From Oopsacas minuta (taxonomy: Eukaryota > Porifera > Hexactinellida > Lyssacinosida > Leucopsacidae): a stretch of DNA of 64,000 bases. The notes beneath the pieces are model-generated. The model was given only the letters and a program-made list of their open reading frames with translations, was not told where the DNA came from and searched no databases. The stretch covers positions 87,829 through 151,828 of the forward strand of contig JAKMXF010000005.1 in assembly GCA_024704765.1 (NCBI GenBank), written 5' to 3'. The first letter of the stretch is position 1. Every line of letters begins with the position of its first letter. Positions 12,267-22,929 of the stretch are shown piece by piece. The position numbers and the translations under genes were made by a program.

Positions 12267-12963
12267 TTTCTAAGCAACAAATGAATCCTAGTTAAGATAT
12301 CTTTGAAATGTACTTGATGATTATTTGGCAACATTAATAGTGCATAACACCTATTGTTGGGATAGCTGGATGTGATCCAAGTGGTATTTTTTGGCTAGAT
12401 GAGGCCAAGACCTACCGTTTTCCTTTTTAAAGCTAAGCGATGCGAATTATAGTTTTCGCGATATACGGTGTGGACAGGTTTTCACCTGTTTGGGAACCAG
12501 GTCACACCAGGTTTAAATTGACTGTTCTTAATAGTAATAAATACAAATTACGCAAACTAATAAATTCATAAAAGAATCAATCAACTGACGCAAGCGTTGA
12601 TAACCGCAAGATTGATTATATGTGCATTCCTATGGTAGTTTGTATAGAATTCATCAGCATTATTTCAGATAGTGCCTAATACAATTTTCTCCATAGGATT
12701 TGGTTTATTTGGGAGATTTTCGTAACTTCGTCAGTTTCCATCCGATTTTTGAGTTCGAAAGCTCTGTTGCGTAGGATTTTGACCTGCGAAGGATTTTGAC
12801 GCGCAAGTAGCAATTGCAAATCAAGTAATATCGACATTTCATCCCCTAGTCACATACTATTCGTATTTATACATGTGGGACTTCCTAAATGCACATACTA
12901 ACATCTTACTTTGTTTCTAGATTTCAACATCAACACTTATATTTACTTTTGACATTTTTCATT

Positions 12964-15866
12964 ATGGATGCGACAAAGTATGAAGCAATTCGTGGATAAC
13001 TCCAGACGAATATTATCCCACCGGAAATCAAGAGTGATCGCTACAGCAAGAAGAGTTTCTCAGAAAGTGCAAGGGGATTTACTTTCAAGAGAATAAGCTA
13101 ATGAAGGTATAATCCTGAATGATATTTTTGATTTATACTTATTTCCGGGACATAATTAGAAATCTTGAGGTAATTACATATCTGCGAGGAGGCAGATATG
13201 TAGTTGCCTCATTAAATTTGCGTACCACAGGGAGATGAGAAGGGCGAAAACGCTAGGGGGCTCCTCTGCCCCTCAATGCTACCTACAACCTCTGAGTTTA
13301 ACTGAAACAATTTCTTGTAGATTTTCAGAAAGAAAATGGCTGGGTGAAATATTTGGAGATTCCACTAGTCTCAGAAATTAACAAAATTATCGGATTCTAT
13401 CACAATGTCACTCATCCTGGAATCAATACTACCATTGATGGAATCGGAAACAAATATGATTGGAATGGTATAGACAATGATGTTGGATATTATGTGAGTT
13501 ACTAAATTACGTATTTCTTTCATACATGATTTTCCAAGAAAATGTGGCTGAGAACACAGACTTATCAACCCTCCAGGGATCCCAGGATTACAAATTCTGA
13601 AAATCCAGGGATACTTGCGAAAGGGGTTGGTAAGTCTGAGGACAGCATGTATTTTATAGTTTGAGGTTATTCACCTTGTAATTATTCTACTGTATACAGC
13701 TTTATTTGTACTATTGTAAAATTAATATTGTGCGATCTGATGATATTTAGTATACCGGTATACAATTTTATCATATGGAAATCTATTTGTGCGGTACAAC
13801 CAACCAACCATGTATCTAACAACTAATGACCCTTGTGGTAGTTAGTAATTGGGATAGGTAGTGGGAGTATTTCACATAAACATATTTCCCAACCTGAGTG
13901 AAGAAAAAGCGGGACAGAATGCTAATTTAGCGGGACATCTGGAATGTAGCAAACATTAGACTGGACTACAAACTGACAATTAAATCATTTCCCGTCCTAG
14001 ATCCGAACTTGCCATGACTGTCAAACCTCTGCTGCTCTACCTCCTCAGCCACAACGAGGCTTCAACCTATTCCTCCTGAAGAACCATGGTGTCATTGTGG
14101 AATTGATCTCATATGCAATATGTCCCGCACTGTACTTGGATTTCAGCACATTCTTGTCATCGTGTGCTACCTGAGTAAATTTATAATTGCCCGACCACTC
14201 AAGACTAAAACTTCTAAAGAAATATTAGATTGTTTACAGGAAATTTATCTCTCGTTCGGTGTACCTAACATCCTCCAACATGATCAGGGAACAGAATTCT
14301 CAAGCAAGGTAACTCATATTTTTACATACTCAAGATTAGTAATTGTAAATACACCAAGTAAATTATTCCCGATACACAAAACAACTTACTATATTGGATA
14401 TACGTACGTAACATGTTGCATTGTCAATTGTCAGCGCATTGCTTCAATATATACCCTGGTAGGAAATTGTGCACCCTGATGGCTATATTTAAGAACCGTG
14501 TGGAAAATTGGATTTTAATTTATGTTAAATACTAATAAATAAGAATTTCCGAATTAATGCCTACTACCTTCGGATGGAAAATTTACCAGATTAATCGTTT
14601 TATCTTTCTAACTATTGTTGTACAAGACTAAATACATGCGCTTAGTAGATTGTTATCGTTCTCTTAGTTACTTTCAAAATAGGAATTTCAAGAATTTCAC
14701 AAAAAGATAAATGTCAACACCAGAAGAACCACAGCATACCACCCACAAAGTAACTGACTTGTTGAGTCACACAACAGAATATTGAAAACGTGAGTAATGA
14801 TGCTAAGTATAAATATATATATATATATCTATTCAAAGCCTTACATACGTTTAATATACGTCGTTTATAATTAGATAGCTTTGAATTAATTTAACACTTT
14901 TACAAATAGAAAAATCAACAAGATGTAATCTGATGGGGACACTAAATGGACAGAGAAATTACAGACAGCAGTACTGGCAGCAAATACTCAAACCAAAATC
15001 TCTACAAGCTACACACCCTTTTATCTCATGTTTGGGAGAGACTTTGATTCATCTAACCTTCTCAATCTTATCACTTCTCCAACTAACCCCGGATTACTAA
15101 CCGAAGTTGTTATCTCAGAGGCAGAAGTATCAGAAGATGAGAATATTCAAATGGATGCAAACGAACCACGCCCATTTGACTTTCCTATAATTGATAACGA
15201 ATGGATAGAAAATCTTTCTTCCACACGTAAAGCCGACAGGATGACTGCTATTAAAAACATCAAGGCCGGCCAGAAAGTTCAAAAGAAAACATATGACAGC
15301 AAAGTTAAACACAACAGGTAAGAAATAACGAAACACATTCTTGTGTGATGTAACATGTTGGAATTTCATATATCATCTCTTACTAAAATTAAATTAAATT
15401 CACTGACTGTTCTATAATCCGATAAATATGAAATAATCTTGAATCGGAACTAATTTATTGTTTCCTCAATTATATGAATTATTAAATTCCAAAACACTTA
15501 CTTTTAGTTATATCATTAGCATCATTACAAACTGTACGTAATTGGCACATTATAATTCTTTGTATAATTATTGTGTAAACTTTAGATCAGAATTTGTGGA
15601 AGGAGATGAGGTACTTGTGCATAATATAAAGAAAGCCAAGCGACACCCAGGAACAAAAGATGCAAAGAAATATTTGGGGCCATATACGATAGAGAAAGTT
15701 AAACCAAGCCACCTAGTTGCTCGCAAAGATCCAGATAGCAAAACAACAAAATTACCTATCCATCTATCAAGAAAATATCATTCTCGCATGAACGAAAAAC
15801 GGCAGGTTCGAACGAAGACAGGCAAATCAAAGAAGTCCAAAAGATCTTGCAAATTCCCTTCTAGCG
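12964..15866 (+). pseudogene. Ginger transposase (Gypsy-integrase-like), copy 2
   Basis: Exons inferred from frames and GT/AG borders: 12964-13106 (DEYYPTGNQE, KCKGIYFQENKLM), about 13329-13493 (FYHNVTHPGINTT, part of an H2C2 zinc finger), 14001-14308 (CHDC, GIDLI, QHDQGTEF), 14683-14789 (TTAYHPQSN-stop-LVESHN), 14910-15317 (TPFYLMFGRDF) and 15586-15866 (EGDEVLV, KYLGPYTIEKV, the GPY/F domain). The D, D and E of an integrase core are all present. Defects include the TGA at 14755-14757, a TAA near 14925 and frameshifts in exon 1 and before GIDLI. The protein would cut and rejoin the transposon ends in the nucleus. Confidence 0.8.
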
Positions 15867-16013
15867 GTAAATATATTAGCGAGACAATATTGTACTGAAC
15901 TATAACTAATTGACTCAGCCCATGATTAAGTACATATAGACTAGTTGTGTTCTGTATTGATTCGATTAATACGTAATAGCAATCCTACATTTCACATATT
16001 TATTTGTATTTAG

Positions 16014-17518
16014 ATTCTTTGGATGATATATTGAACCTGGATACCATGGAAGAAACATTTGAAACACCGCAACAACACTCAACCTATGAAAATATCGACT
16101 CTGAGCTATTTCAATTGAAACCTCGAATACTATCAGCCCTTGTCAATAACACATACTTAACCTAACCACATGAGAAACTCGCTACAAAAGCTGCATCTCT
16201 AACTTCATTGATTTTACTATAGTCTTACCATCCACCCAACGAACAAGATTTTGAGATTAAGGAGAAACTTGCTGTATCAGCCGATAATTGGTACGCAGAA
16301 TATCGTTCCTCCTATCCTACTGAAATACTTGAAGAGACACGAAAAGATCTTGGCTATCCAATTGCTGTTCTATTACCAGTAATAATTGAGTTAATATTCC
16401 CAACTGAGCAAGCTCATGAGATCATTGAAATACCAGAACAATCTATACAAAATGCATCAGATCTTATACATATCCTAAATGGAGGAGAGTATAACAACAT
16501 CGTGCAATCTAACACCTGTTCTATCGACAATATATTGGCTATTCTTAGTTCGAATAAAGCAACCATCATAGACTCACTGAAGTTAATCGGAAGTACACAT
16601 ATTGAAGCTGAATTCCACTACATATTCGAATTGGCTGCTAATTGTGAACTTGAGAAACTTCGAGAATATGTTGCTACTAAAATTGGGCTTGAAGTTATTT
16701 ATGATTCCTCAGGATTGATACGGACTTACGATGTCTTTAGATCAGAGGGTAACATCATCAAATATTTGCGAACAGAAGATTTGTGCAACGACAAATATTT
16801 CACTATCTTCCAATGCCACCAATGCACCAGTATCTTGAGACACAATCCATGATTAGTAATATAGGAGGCGTTATTACAAACCTGGAATCATCTGTTAATC
16901 GAAGTCTCGTTCCTATTAAATGCAAGTCTTGTGGATCAACTACTGCTGTCTTAGAGAGGATATCTGGTCAATTCAAGTCAATACCTGTCATGCTAACAAT
17001 TGAAATCGGACATCTACCCGAATTGCCAGACATTTTTGCAAGTGATATTGACAAACACTTTACCATCAGTCACAACCAACGGACACTTCACTACCAACTT
17101 GCTGGCTTAAGCATATTGAGTAATAGACACTTCTATTCAATCCTTTACCAAAACGGGCAATTCTATAAATATGACGGAATGAGAAAACCAATTATCCAAC
17201 TTTGGGACTGTGACACTTTCATCGGATCACTCAATACTGTATTCTACCTCTTGCACTCTTCTGACTAATTCTTAGCGATTCACGACTCTTTTCCATCATT
17301 CGAAAGCGCTCAAAGGCAAGGTACATCGAACCTTGTGGGGACCTCTGCCCGAGGTTATTCAGGCAACGCAATCCCTATAATGGTGAGCCCAAACAATGGA
17401 AACGCGACCTGCAACAGCACATCCACAGTGGCGAATATCACACTCCACCATCTAAGTATATTGCGAGAAAGATAGCGCAACTGACGAGTCTACACCAATG
17501 CGAAATACAGCATGGAAT
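16014..17518 (+). pseudogene. Ginger USP-like cysteine protease module, copy 2
   Basis: Follows the integrase after an intron ending TTTGTATTTAG. The first ORF block reads QSNTCSIDNILAIL, which resembles the Cys box of USP (C19) deubiquitinases, and later FQCHQCTSIL. The next block, in another frame, has IKCKSCGSTTA, then MLTIEIGHLP, HYQLAGLSILSNRHFYSI and FYKYDGM, matching the second zinc-ribbon CxxC, the LxIxI strand and the His box. The tail at 17270-17518 reads LCPRLFRQRNPYNGEPKQW and IHSGEYHTPPSKYIARKI. One frameshift near 16800 and stops near 16163 and 16220 break it. Cysteine proteases are known in some Ginger elements; USP type is my reading from motifs. Confidence 0.65.
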
Positions 17519-17834
17519 CTGATACACACGAGTTTCTTATCTATTTTATATTTTTAATGTTTCCTTGTTTGTGATCATTCGGGAACCGTTAGCTCCTCGT
17601 GTGTCTGTTAAATTACGATTTATTGTACATATTCGTTTATGTTGCAGCTTAGAATTGAATTTGGTGTGATCTGGCGCCATCACATCAAACTCACTCCTAC
17701 ACCGCACACATAAACAAGGTGAGGTTAACGTTAAACGTTTAGCGTTAGAGGGTGGCTGTAAGGGGAAGGACGAGGCCACTGCAGCTGACTTGTTTTGTTT
17801 ATAGAAATCTAGTGTTTTCCAGGAAGTATGCAGC

Positions 17835-18050
17835 GTGCCAGAGGCTCGCGGTTTTCACCTCAACTCGATATGTGAATCAACGTTATACCAAGACTCCCAT
17901 AACAAATGCATAGTCTACGCTTGTCCAATAGATGAACAAATTTCAGTGGTATATTCCTTAAAGCTTGTCAGGAAGTATAGAGAAATGGGCAAAGATGAAA
18001 TCGCCTACAATTCGTACTTAAGATATTCCGAATATTCATTATCATGCTAA
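17835..18050 (+). other. Small ORF in the 3' part of Ginger copy 2
   Basis: Identical to 3790-4005 in the mirrored arm. No recognised domain. It may be a terminal exon of the Ginger gene or chance. Confidence 0.25.
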
Positions 18051-18589
18051 TGCTTGTAAAAATTTTGTTATTTGATAGATTATATTGCAATATATAGATT
18101 GAAATGTTAAATTATATTATTTATTATGAGTTATTAAATACAATTATCAAATATCTACCACCTTCTGTCAAAATAACATTATTATAAAATTTTTATATAC
18201 ACTGTCCATTTTTGGCAATTATACATATTGTAAATTTGTTATACGTACTGGGAATATAGTTTACATGCTATCAAATAAATTCACTACTTTCTAGAATCCA
18301 ACTCTATATTGACTTGTTTATTCAGTTGCGTATACGTATAAGTATAGCAAGTCTAAAATTGAACTACACCACGTACATTTAGTGGTAATACGTAATGAAA
18401 GTGTATGGAATTCGAAATGTCAAATGACAAAGAAGTAAGATTATTTTAGAGTAAAAATCCAGCGACAATAATACGTTTTGATGCGAGTCATAATCCTAAG
18501 CAAATATTACATCGTAGGATTTTGACCTGCACCATGGATATGCTATTGGGATTTTGTATTGCGGGTCAAAATCCTACGCAACAGACCTC

Positions 18590-19373
18590 AATTTATCAAA
18601 TGGTCAACTACATAACATCTGCCAATTTATGAAACGCAAAGGGCTGCGCACGCCAAATACTCGAATTACGCAAGTCTTGAAAAAAACAGAACGTAATTGA
18701 TCTTTTCGAATCAGCTATCGTCGAACTTGAAGACAACAATGGTGACAAATCTCCAACTAAAGTGGTCTATTGTAACAACATTTCTCAGCTTTTGAAACGA
18801 GTGAAAGAACTTCGTCGAAATCTTCTTCAACTAAATTGTTATTGTATCGATCACGGCAAGGATTGGTTGAAAGTTGTTCTCAGTCCTATACACGGTCTTC
18901 AATATGTTGATAGCGTTAAGGGTGCTTTACTAGTTGCAGTAGTGAACTGTATCGAGACGCCTTTTAACATTCAACAGATTATTGGACCTATAGATGTAAC
19001 CCTAGAGCATCATACTAATGTTGTACCGTGTGATTTAAAGGTCTTATGTCAAATTCTAGGAATCAAAGGCGGAAATGCTTGTCATCTTTATCCATACTGT
19101 CTGTATAACAGAGTGGTGAACATGGAATTATGCGAACTGGTAGCCATTTTTGATGAAATATATACAAAATTCAAAGAATTGTATAAATGCGCTCCGCAGT
19201 TCGCTAAAGAATGCGGTGGAATTTACAGACCCAGAATTTATCCAACTTTGAGAATCCATTACATTCCTTTCCTATCCCTACTGTACATGGTATTCTTAGT
19301 CTTAGCGAAAAATTATTGGACAAAATACCTATGAAGCTCTTGGGAAAAGTGGAATATACAAAGTTTGAAGATC
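18590..19373 (+). pseudogene. Family Y transposase-like gene, 5' part
   Basis: Coding sequence starts immediately beside the Ginger end: CQFMKRKGLRTPNTRITQVL, then a frame change and VELEDNNGDKSP, QLLKRVKELRRN, CIDHGKDWLKVVLSP, VPCDLKVLCQILG and YPYCLYNR. These motifs belong to a dispersed animal transposon protein family that I cannot name. The spacing of D in DHGKDWLKV and D in CDLKVL resembles two positions of an RNase-H-fold DDE nuclease, and family X at 31 kb has a similar GDLKIICILLG motif. The gene is cut by the RAG1-like element at 19374 and resumes after 22366. It has at least two frameshifts. Confidence 0.55.
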
Positions 19374-19401
19374 CACAGTGGCACGGAATGTGGAAATAGG
19401 T
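19374..19401 (+). repeat. Left terminal repeat of RAG1-like element
   Basis: Heptamer CACAGTG, spacer GCACGGAATGTG (12 bp), then GAAATAGG. Compare the right end, where the same blocks are separated by 20 bp. There is no obvious ACAAAAACC nonamer. Confidence 0.7.
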
Positions 19402-19989
19402 GAAAATATTATAACCTCAAATTGCTTTATAATGTTGATATTTGAATTCAGCACCCCCACAAACCTCGGAAAACATTTGACATCTCTATAATAGACTTTC
19501 CATTTAGCTCCCACATCTATTCCAATGAGAGCATAATTGAAATTCGAAAGATTGATTTATGGTTTCAATTTTTGGTCGTGATGTAATTTTGAATAATTTG
19601 GATTCTCCACGTCAAATAACTGCTATTTATAGTATACCAATCGAAAACTCTTATGTCGCTGAATAGTAAATCACGTTAATCTTGGCTCCAATGAACAGAT
19701 GGAATTTACTATTCTCATTTTAAACAAGCTTGTTCGTACAAGTGCAATAAATAGAAACAGGTTTCATTAAAACTCTAGTACTCTTTTTGCCTTCACTTGC
19801 GGAACTTTCCATTACACTTTCCTAATAGCTCTTTTCGTCTTCAACAAAATACACACTAAATTAAGGTGTCAGGAAGTGTCAAGGATATTTTTTTGCGATT
19901 TTAAATGTAATCCATTCACAATTATCTAATTTTTGGCCCATATAAATCATAGATAATTGTTGTGGTTGTTTATTAGCACATTTTTCATT

Positions 19990-22104
19990 ATGAATAACGA
20001 AGATGCATACACGTTCTTAACTGCACAAAAGAACAAAACAATCACTTCTCTCGCGTCCTTGTTTATTGTCCTCAATAATTTGGAAGAAACAGAGCATGAT
20101 ACAGTTCGGAGAAAATTTTCGACCCTCAGAGAAGATAGGAGAGAATACCTGAAACGAGCCGATATAACTACTTGGAATTCAATACCTTTTCACACACCAC
20201 TTAAACACCCGAGATTAAGTACAGGTTATCAATGCTCAGATGAAGTCATGGTAATTGGGAGTGTTTCTTCTAGCCAATCAACCTCTGTTTTCGAAGAAGA
20301 TTTTAGTAAGCCCACCCGTAAGCCTCTGAGGGAATTATCAACTAAAGGTTTTCGCAACCGATTGTCCTCTTTATTAACACATCTTGAAAAAGTTGTTGTA
20401 CAAGAGAATGTTTCCAGTCAAGAACTATCCTGTTACCTGATGATGCTATGTTCACAGACTGAATACGACTTTACTACTACCAAGTTCTGTAAAGAAATTA
20501 TTGCTAAGGGAAGCTTCGGTCAAATCTGTAATAAACTAACCTGCGATAAAGCTGCGTTCTTGATGGATTCTTTAGAAATTGGAAAGAAGAAATACATCGA
20601 TTTAAGATGTTTATTGCTTTCAGATGTCAGCTTCCAGGTTACAATCGATTAGCTACCCATCGATCTCAAATTTGCTTGACTAATGACATCTTTTCAGTTG
20701 ATCGAGAACATCAGGTAGGCATTGCTGTATCTTACAAAAAGCTTCTGACTCATACAGTAAACAGAATATTGACTGCTTCTGCCAATGAAATTCCAAGCGC
20801 CAGCAATCCTAAAAAGATTCGAATTTCAGATGGACTTGACGGTTCTGGCTCTCACCCAGTTTATCAGCAGGCGACTCACTCCAATATATCAACAAAAAGT
20901 TTTATTTTATTCGGGTTTAAGGTGATTTCCATATCCGACATCGATAACAAACAGATTTGGAAAAACCCTCTACCAAATTCTCCTTTCTCAATTAGACCAG
21001 TTGCGATACTAGCTCTACAGGAGAACGAAGACAATATTCGATATCTTATGGATACACTAATCAATAAGGAGTCCACAGAGATAACGGAGAAGGGTTTAGA
21101 ACTAACAAGCGGATTTTGTGAAGTTGAAATTCAACGTTCATAATTGGATGGCAAAATGGCTAAGATTATTAGTGGAGCTGGGGGGTGCATGTTGCCAGTT
21201 GCACAGCGACATTCAAACAAATCCATAATCCGGATATCGTAAAAGACGGTTTTCCAATTAATCGATCCATCACAGACCTCAAAGTATTATTTGATGAAGT
21301 TAACGAAGAGGAGTTTCTATCATTATCTTCTGTCAACAGATTCAACGTTACACACAGACCAATATCTGACTTAGAAATCATACCCAGTTCGCCTTTGCAT
21401 GCATATCTCCGATGTTTTGGCTGGTTTTTACATCTAATTAACCATTTGCTCGCAGGAGTATGTAAGTGGTCACCAACTTCTAAGAGAGTCTCAGATGCTA
21501 AAACTTTCGTTACAAGTTTAATTAAAGACAATCTCAATATTATCATTGACACCCCTTCAACACAAGGTGGCACAACGACTACTGGTAATGTGGTAAGACA
21601 ATGCTTGATAAGAAAGGATGGCAACGATCATGATTTCCTCTACCGGGTTTTGACAGTGATCCCGCCTGAGTTCAAGTCCCACATAATTGAAATTCACACA
21701 TGCCTAGGAGCAATCCTACGCGTCTATAATAGCAGCAGAAGAGTGGATACAGAAGAACTAGCGCTTGTTTACAGTAATATCTACCAGTCAATTCTCTGTG
21801 CATTTCCTTGGGCTAATGTTCCCCCGACGTTACACAAACTGTTAGCATATGCACCGGAAATCATCTCAACGTTTAATGATGGACATGGGCTAGAGAACTT
21901 ATCTGAAGAAGGACTAGAGGCTTCTAACAAATATATTCGGAGATACAGAGATCGTCTTGCTCGCAAGTTTTCATTTGAAAAAATTTTAAGGATGTATTTG
22001 TTCGATTGATTTCTCACAGTGATCCCATGCTGTTAATGAATCCCAAGTATTCTATTCCAAAGCCTCCATCTATCCAAGGACTTAGAAGTGGCCAAGATAT
22101 TTAG
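19990..22104 (+). pseudogene. RAG1-like (Transib-related) DDE transposase
   Basis: Frames join across two breaks (near 20630 and 21130-21190) into one protein of about 700 codons. The start is MNNEDAYTFL at 19990. Visible order: helical region (KPLRELSTKGFRNRL), LEIGKKKYIDLR, QLPGYNRLATHRS, ISDGLDGSGSHPVYQ, RPVAILALQENEDNI, LDGKMAKIISGAGG followed by a scrambled CxxC, then PSSPLHAYLRCFGWFLHLIN, LHKLLAYAPEII and LEASNKYIRRYRDRLAR. This order and spacing match the RAG1 catalytic core. The E of LEASNK aligns with its third acidic residue, but where RAG1 has Asp before xLH this copy reads SSPLH. A last frameshift near 22000 precedes SHSDPMLLMNPKYS and the TAG at 22102. Catalytically dead as it stands. 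Confidence 0.7.
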
Positions 22105-22338
22105 TTAACACCCTTAATCGTGATCAAGAAGATCATAATGATGATTAAAAGTAAACCTCTCAATCGATTAATAGAAAATTTGGGGAATTTTCACACCTCA
22201 GATAGGTGACAATGACGTCATAACTTTGTCACCTGAAGGGATAGAGAAAAATGAGTACACCATTCGATTTGTTGGGATCGAAAACCTAAATGACAATAAT
22301 ACATTTTGAGGACCTATGTGCCATCAAAATGCCTATTT

Positions 22339-22366
22339 CCACATCTGACCATTTCGTGCCACTGTG
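22339..22366 (-). repeat. Right terminal repeat of RAG1-like element
   Basis: Read on the minus strand: CACAGTG, then 20 bp including GCACGAAATGGTCAGATGTG, then GAAATAGG. It differs from the left end mainly by eight extra bases within the spacer. Confidence 0.7.
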
Positions 22367-22925
22367 AAGAGGGTTCATCATTCCATTAGTAGGTCCAAGA
22401 CAACAATATCATGGAGGATCATATACTGGTAACAAATCCGAAAAGCTCATTGACAGTTTTAATCAAATAGATCTTGGTAATTTCCCTCCCTTGAACCTCT
22501 AATACCTGTATTAGAGTCGGCAAGTAACCTAATCCACAAAGTGTTTGGTATAATACTCCTTGAAGGTTGGCAGAATGGCATACATGAGTTTCGTAATTCC
22601 TATGTCGAAATGCAACGAAAATGTGTTCAGATTCTGAATAAATCTGGTTTTGGCGATTGTGAAATTGGTACTGATCGGAAATTGGAAGAGATGCACTTGC
22701 ATCCTACGAGATCAGCTTCTAGAAAGCTTTTCAATATCAGGCATAATTTAACACCTAGTACAAAACTTCATATACTGCTCGACCATCTAGAAGAATTCTT
22801 ATTACTTGAATAGAGATCGTCCAGATTCTCAACCACTAGATTTGGGATATTTCGCAGAATCATACTTGAATCGTCTCATCACACATTGAAGGATCATTTA
22901 CCCGATACAACGGTGTTAACAAACT
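22367..22925 (+). pseudogene. Family Y transposase-like gene, 3' part
   Basis: Resumes the family Y protein after the RAG1-like insertion: QQYHGGSYTGNKSEKLIDSF, VFGIILLEGWQNGIHEFRNS, TKLHILLDHLEEFL and, across a frameshift, LGYFAES then SSHHTLKDH. The last motif (E-S-x-HH) is where a third acidic residue of a DDE-type nuclease would lie. Several stops are present. The fit of both halves to one protein is the evidence that the element between them is an insertion. Confidence 0.5.
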
Positions 22926-22929
22926 CTTA

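Larger units (their letters stand above)
3080..12764 (-). mobile_element. Merlin (IS1016-like) transposon A, split by Ginger insertion
   Basis: The unsplit core is 9076-12764: long inverted repeats (9076-9573 and 12267-12764) around a Merlin transposase. These repeats resemble the TIR of the intact Merlin at 53535-55388, sharing AAATCGGATG, CAAATCCTATGGAGAAAATT and the downstream run. The outer left end appears to be 3080-3175, starting GGTATAAC (compare GGTACAAT). Removing the Ginger element restores exactly the same 115-bp distance from end to AAATCGG as in the intact copy. The outer right end is missing because Ginger sequence continues there instead. The 3080 end is inferred and only weakly similar base by base. 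Confidence 0.7.
12267..18153. repeat. Right arm of giant inverted repeat
   Basis: Mirror of 3687-9573. It comprises the right inner Merlin TIR (12267-12764) followed by Ginger copy 2 from 12765. The two arms are separated by 2693 bp of Merlin interior. Beyond 18153 the Ginger end diverges from copy 1. Confidence 0.95.
12765..18583 (+). mobile_element. Ginger-type DNA transposon, copy 2 (chimeric)
   Basis: Starts with TGTTGCGTAGGATTTTGACC at 12765 and ends with the complementary end at 18583. Unlike copy 1 its flanks do not match: GCTC (Merlin TIR) on the left and GACC on the right, where the sequence enters the coding region of another element (family Y). The outer ~430 bp differ from copy 1 by many substitutions and indels, while the rest looks identical. 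The simplest reading is recombination between two separate Ginger insertions, one in Merlin and one in family Y. Confidence 0.8.
19374..22366 (+). mobile_element. RAG1-like transposon with RSS-like ends
   Basis: Inverted ends begin CACAGTGGCACG at 19374 and, on the opposite strand, CACAGTGGCACG at 22366, so each end starts with the consensus RSS heptamer CACAGTG. A second shared block GAAATAGG follows after 12 bp on the left and 20 bp on the right. The 2993-bp interval contains a single RAG1-like gene and no RAG2-like gene. It interrupts family Y coding sequence on both sides. A clean 5-bp target duplication is not visible: AGATC against AAGAG, although a GAAGA pentamer overlaps both borders if the ends are shifted by one or two bases. 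Confidence 0.7.

Noticed and set aside
17425-17440. CACAGTGG in Ginger copy 2, possible RSS-like end
   Set aside because: It is inside protease-tail coding sequence (HIHSGEYHTPP) and is mirrored in the other arm; coincidence.
17546-17779. 77-codon minus-strand ORF (mirror at 4061-4294)
   Set aside because: No domain, lies in the 3' part of Ginger on the antisense strand; probably chance.
19367-22370. GAAGA as a 5-bp target duplication of the RAG1-like element
   Set aside because: It requires different offsets at the two ends (two extra bases on the left, one lost on the right), so it is not a clean duplication.
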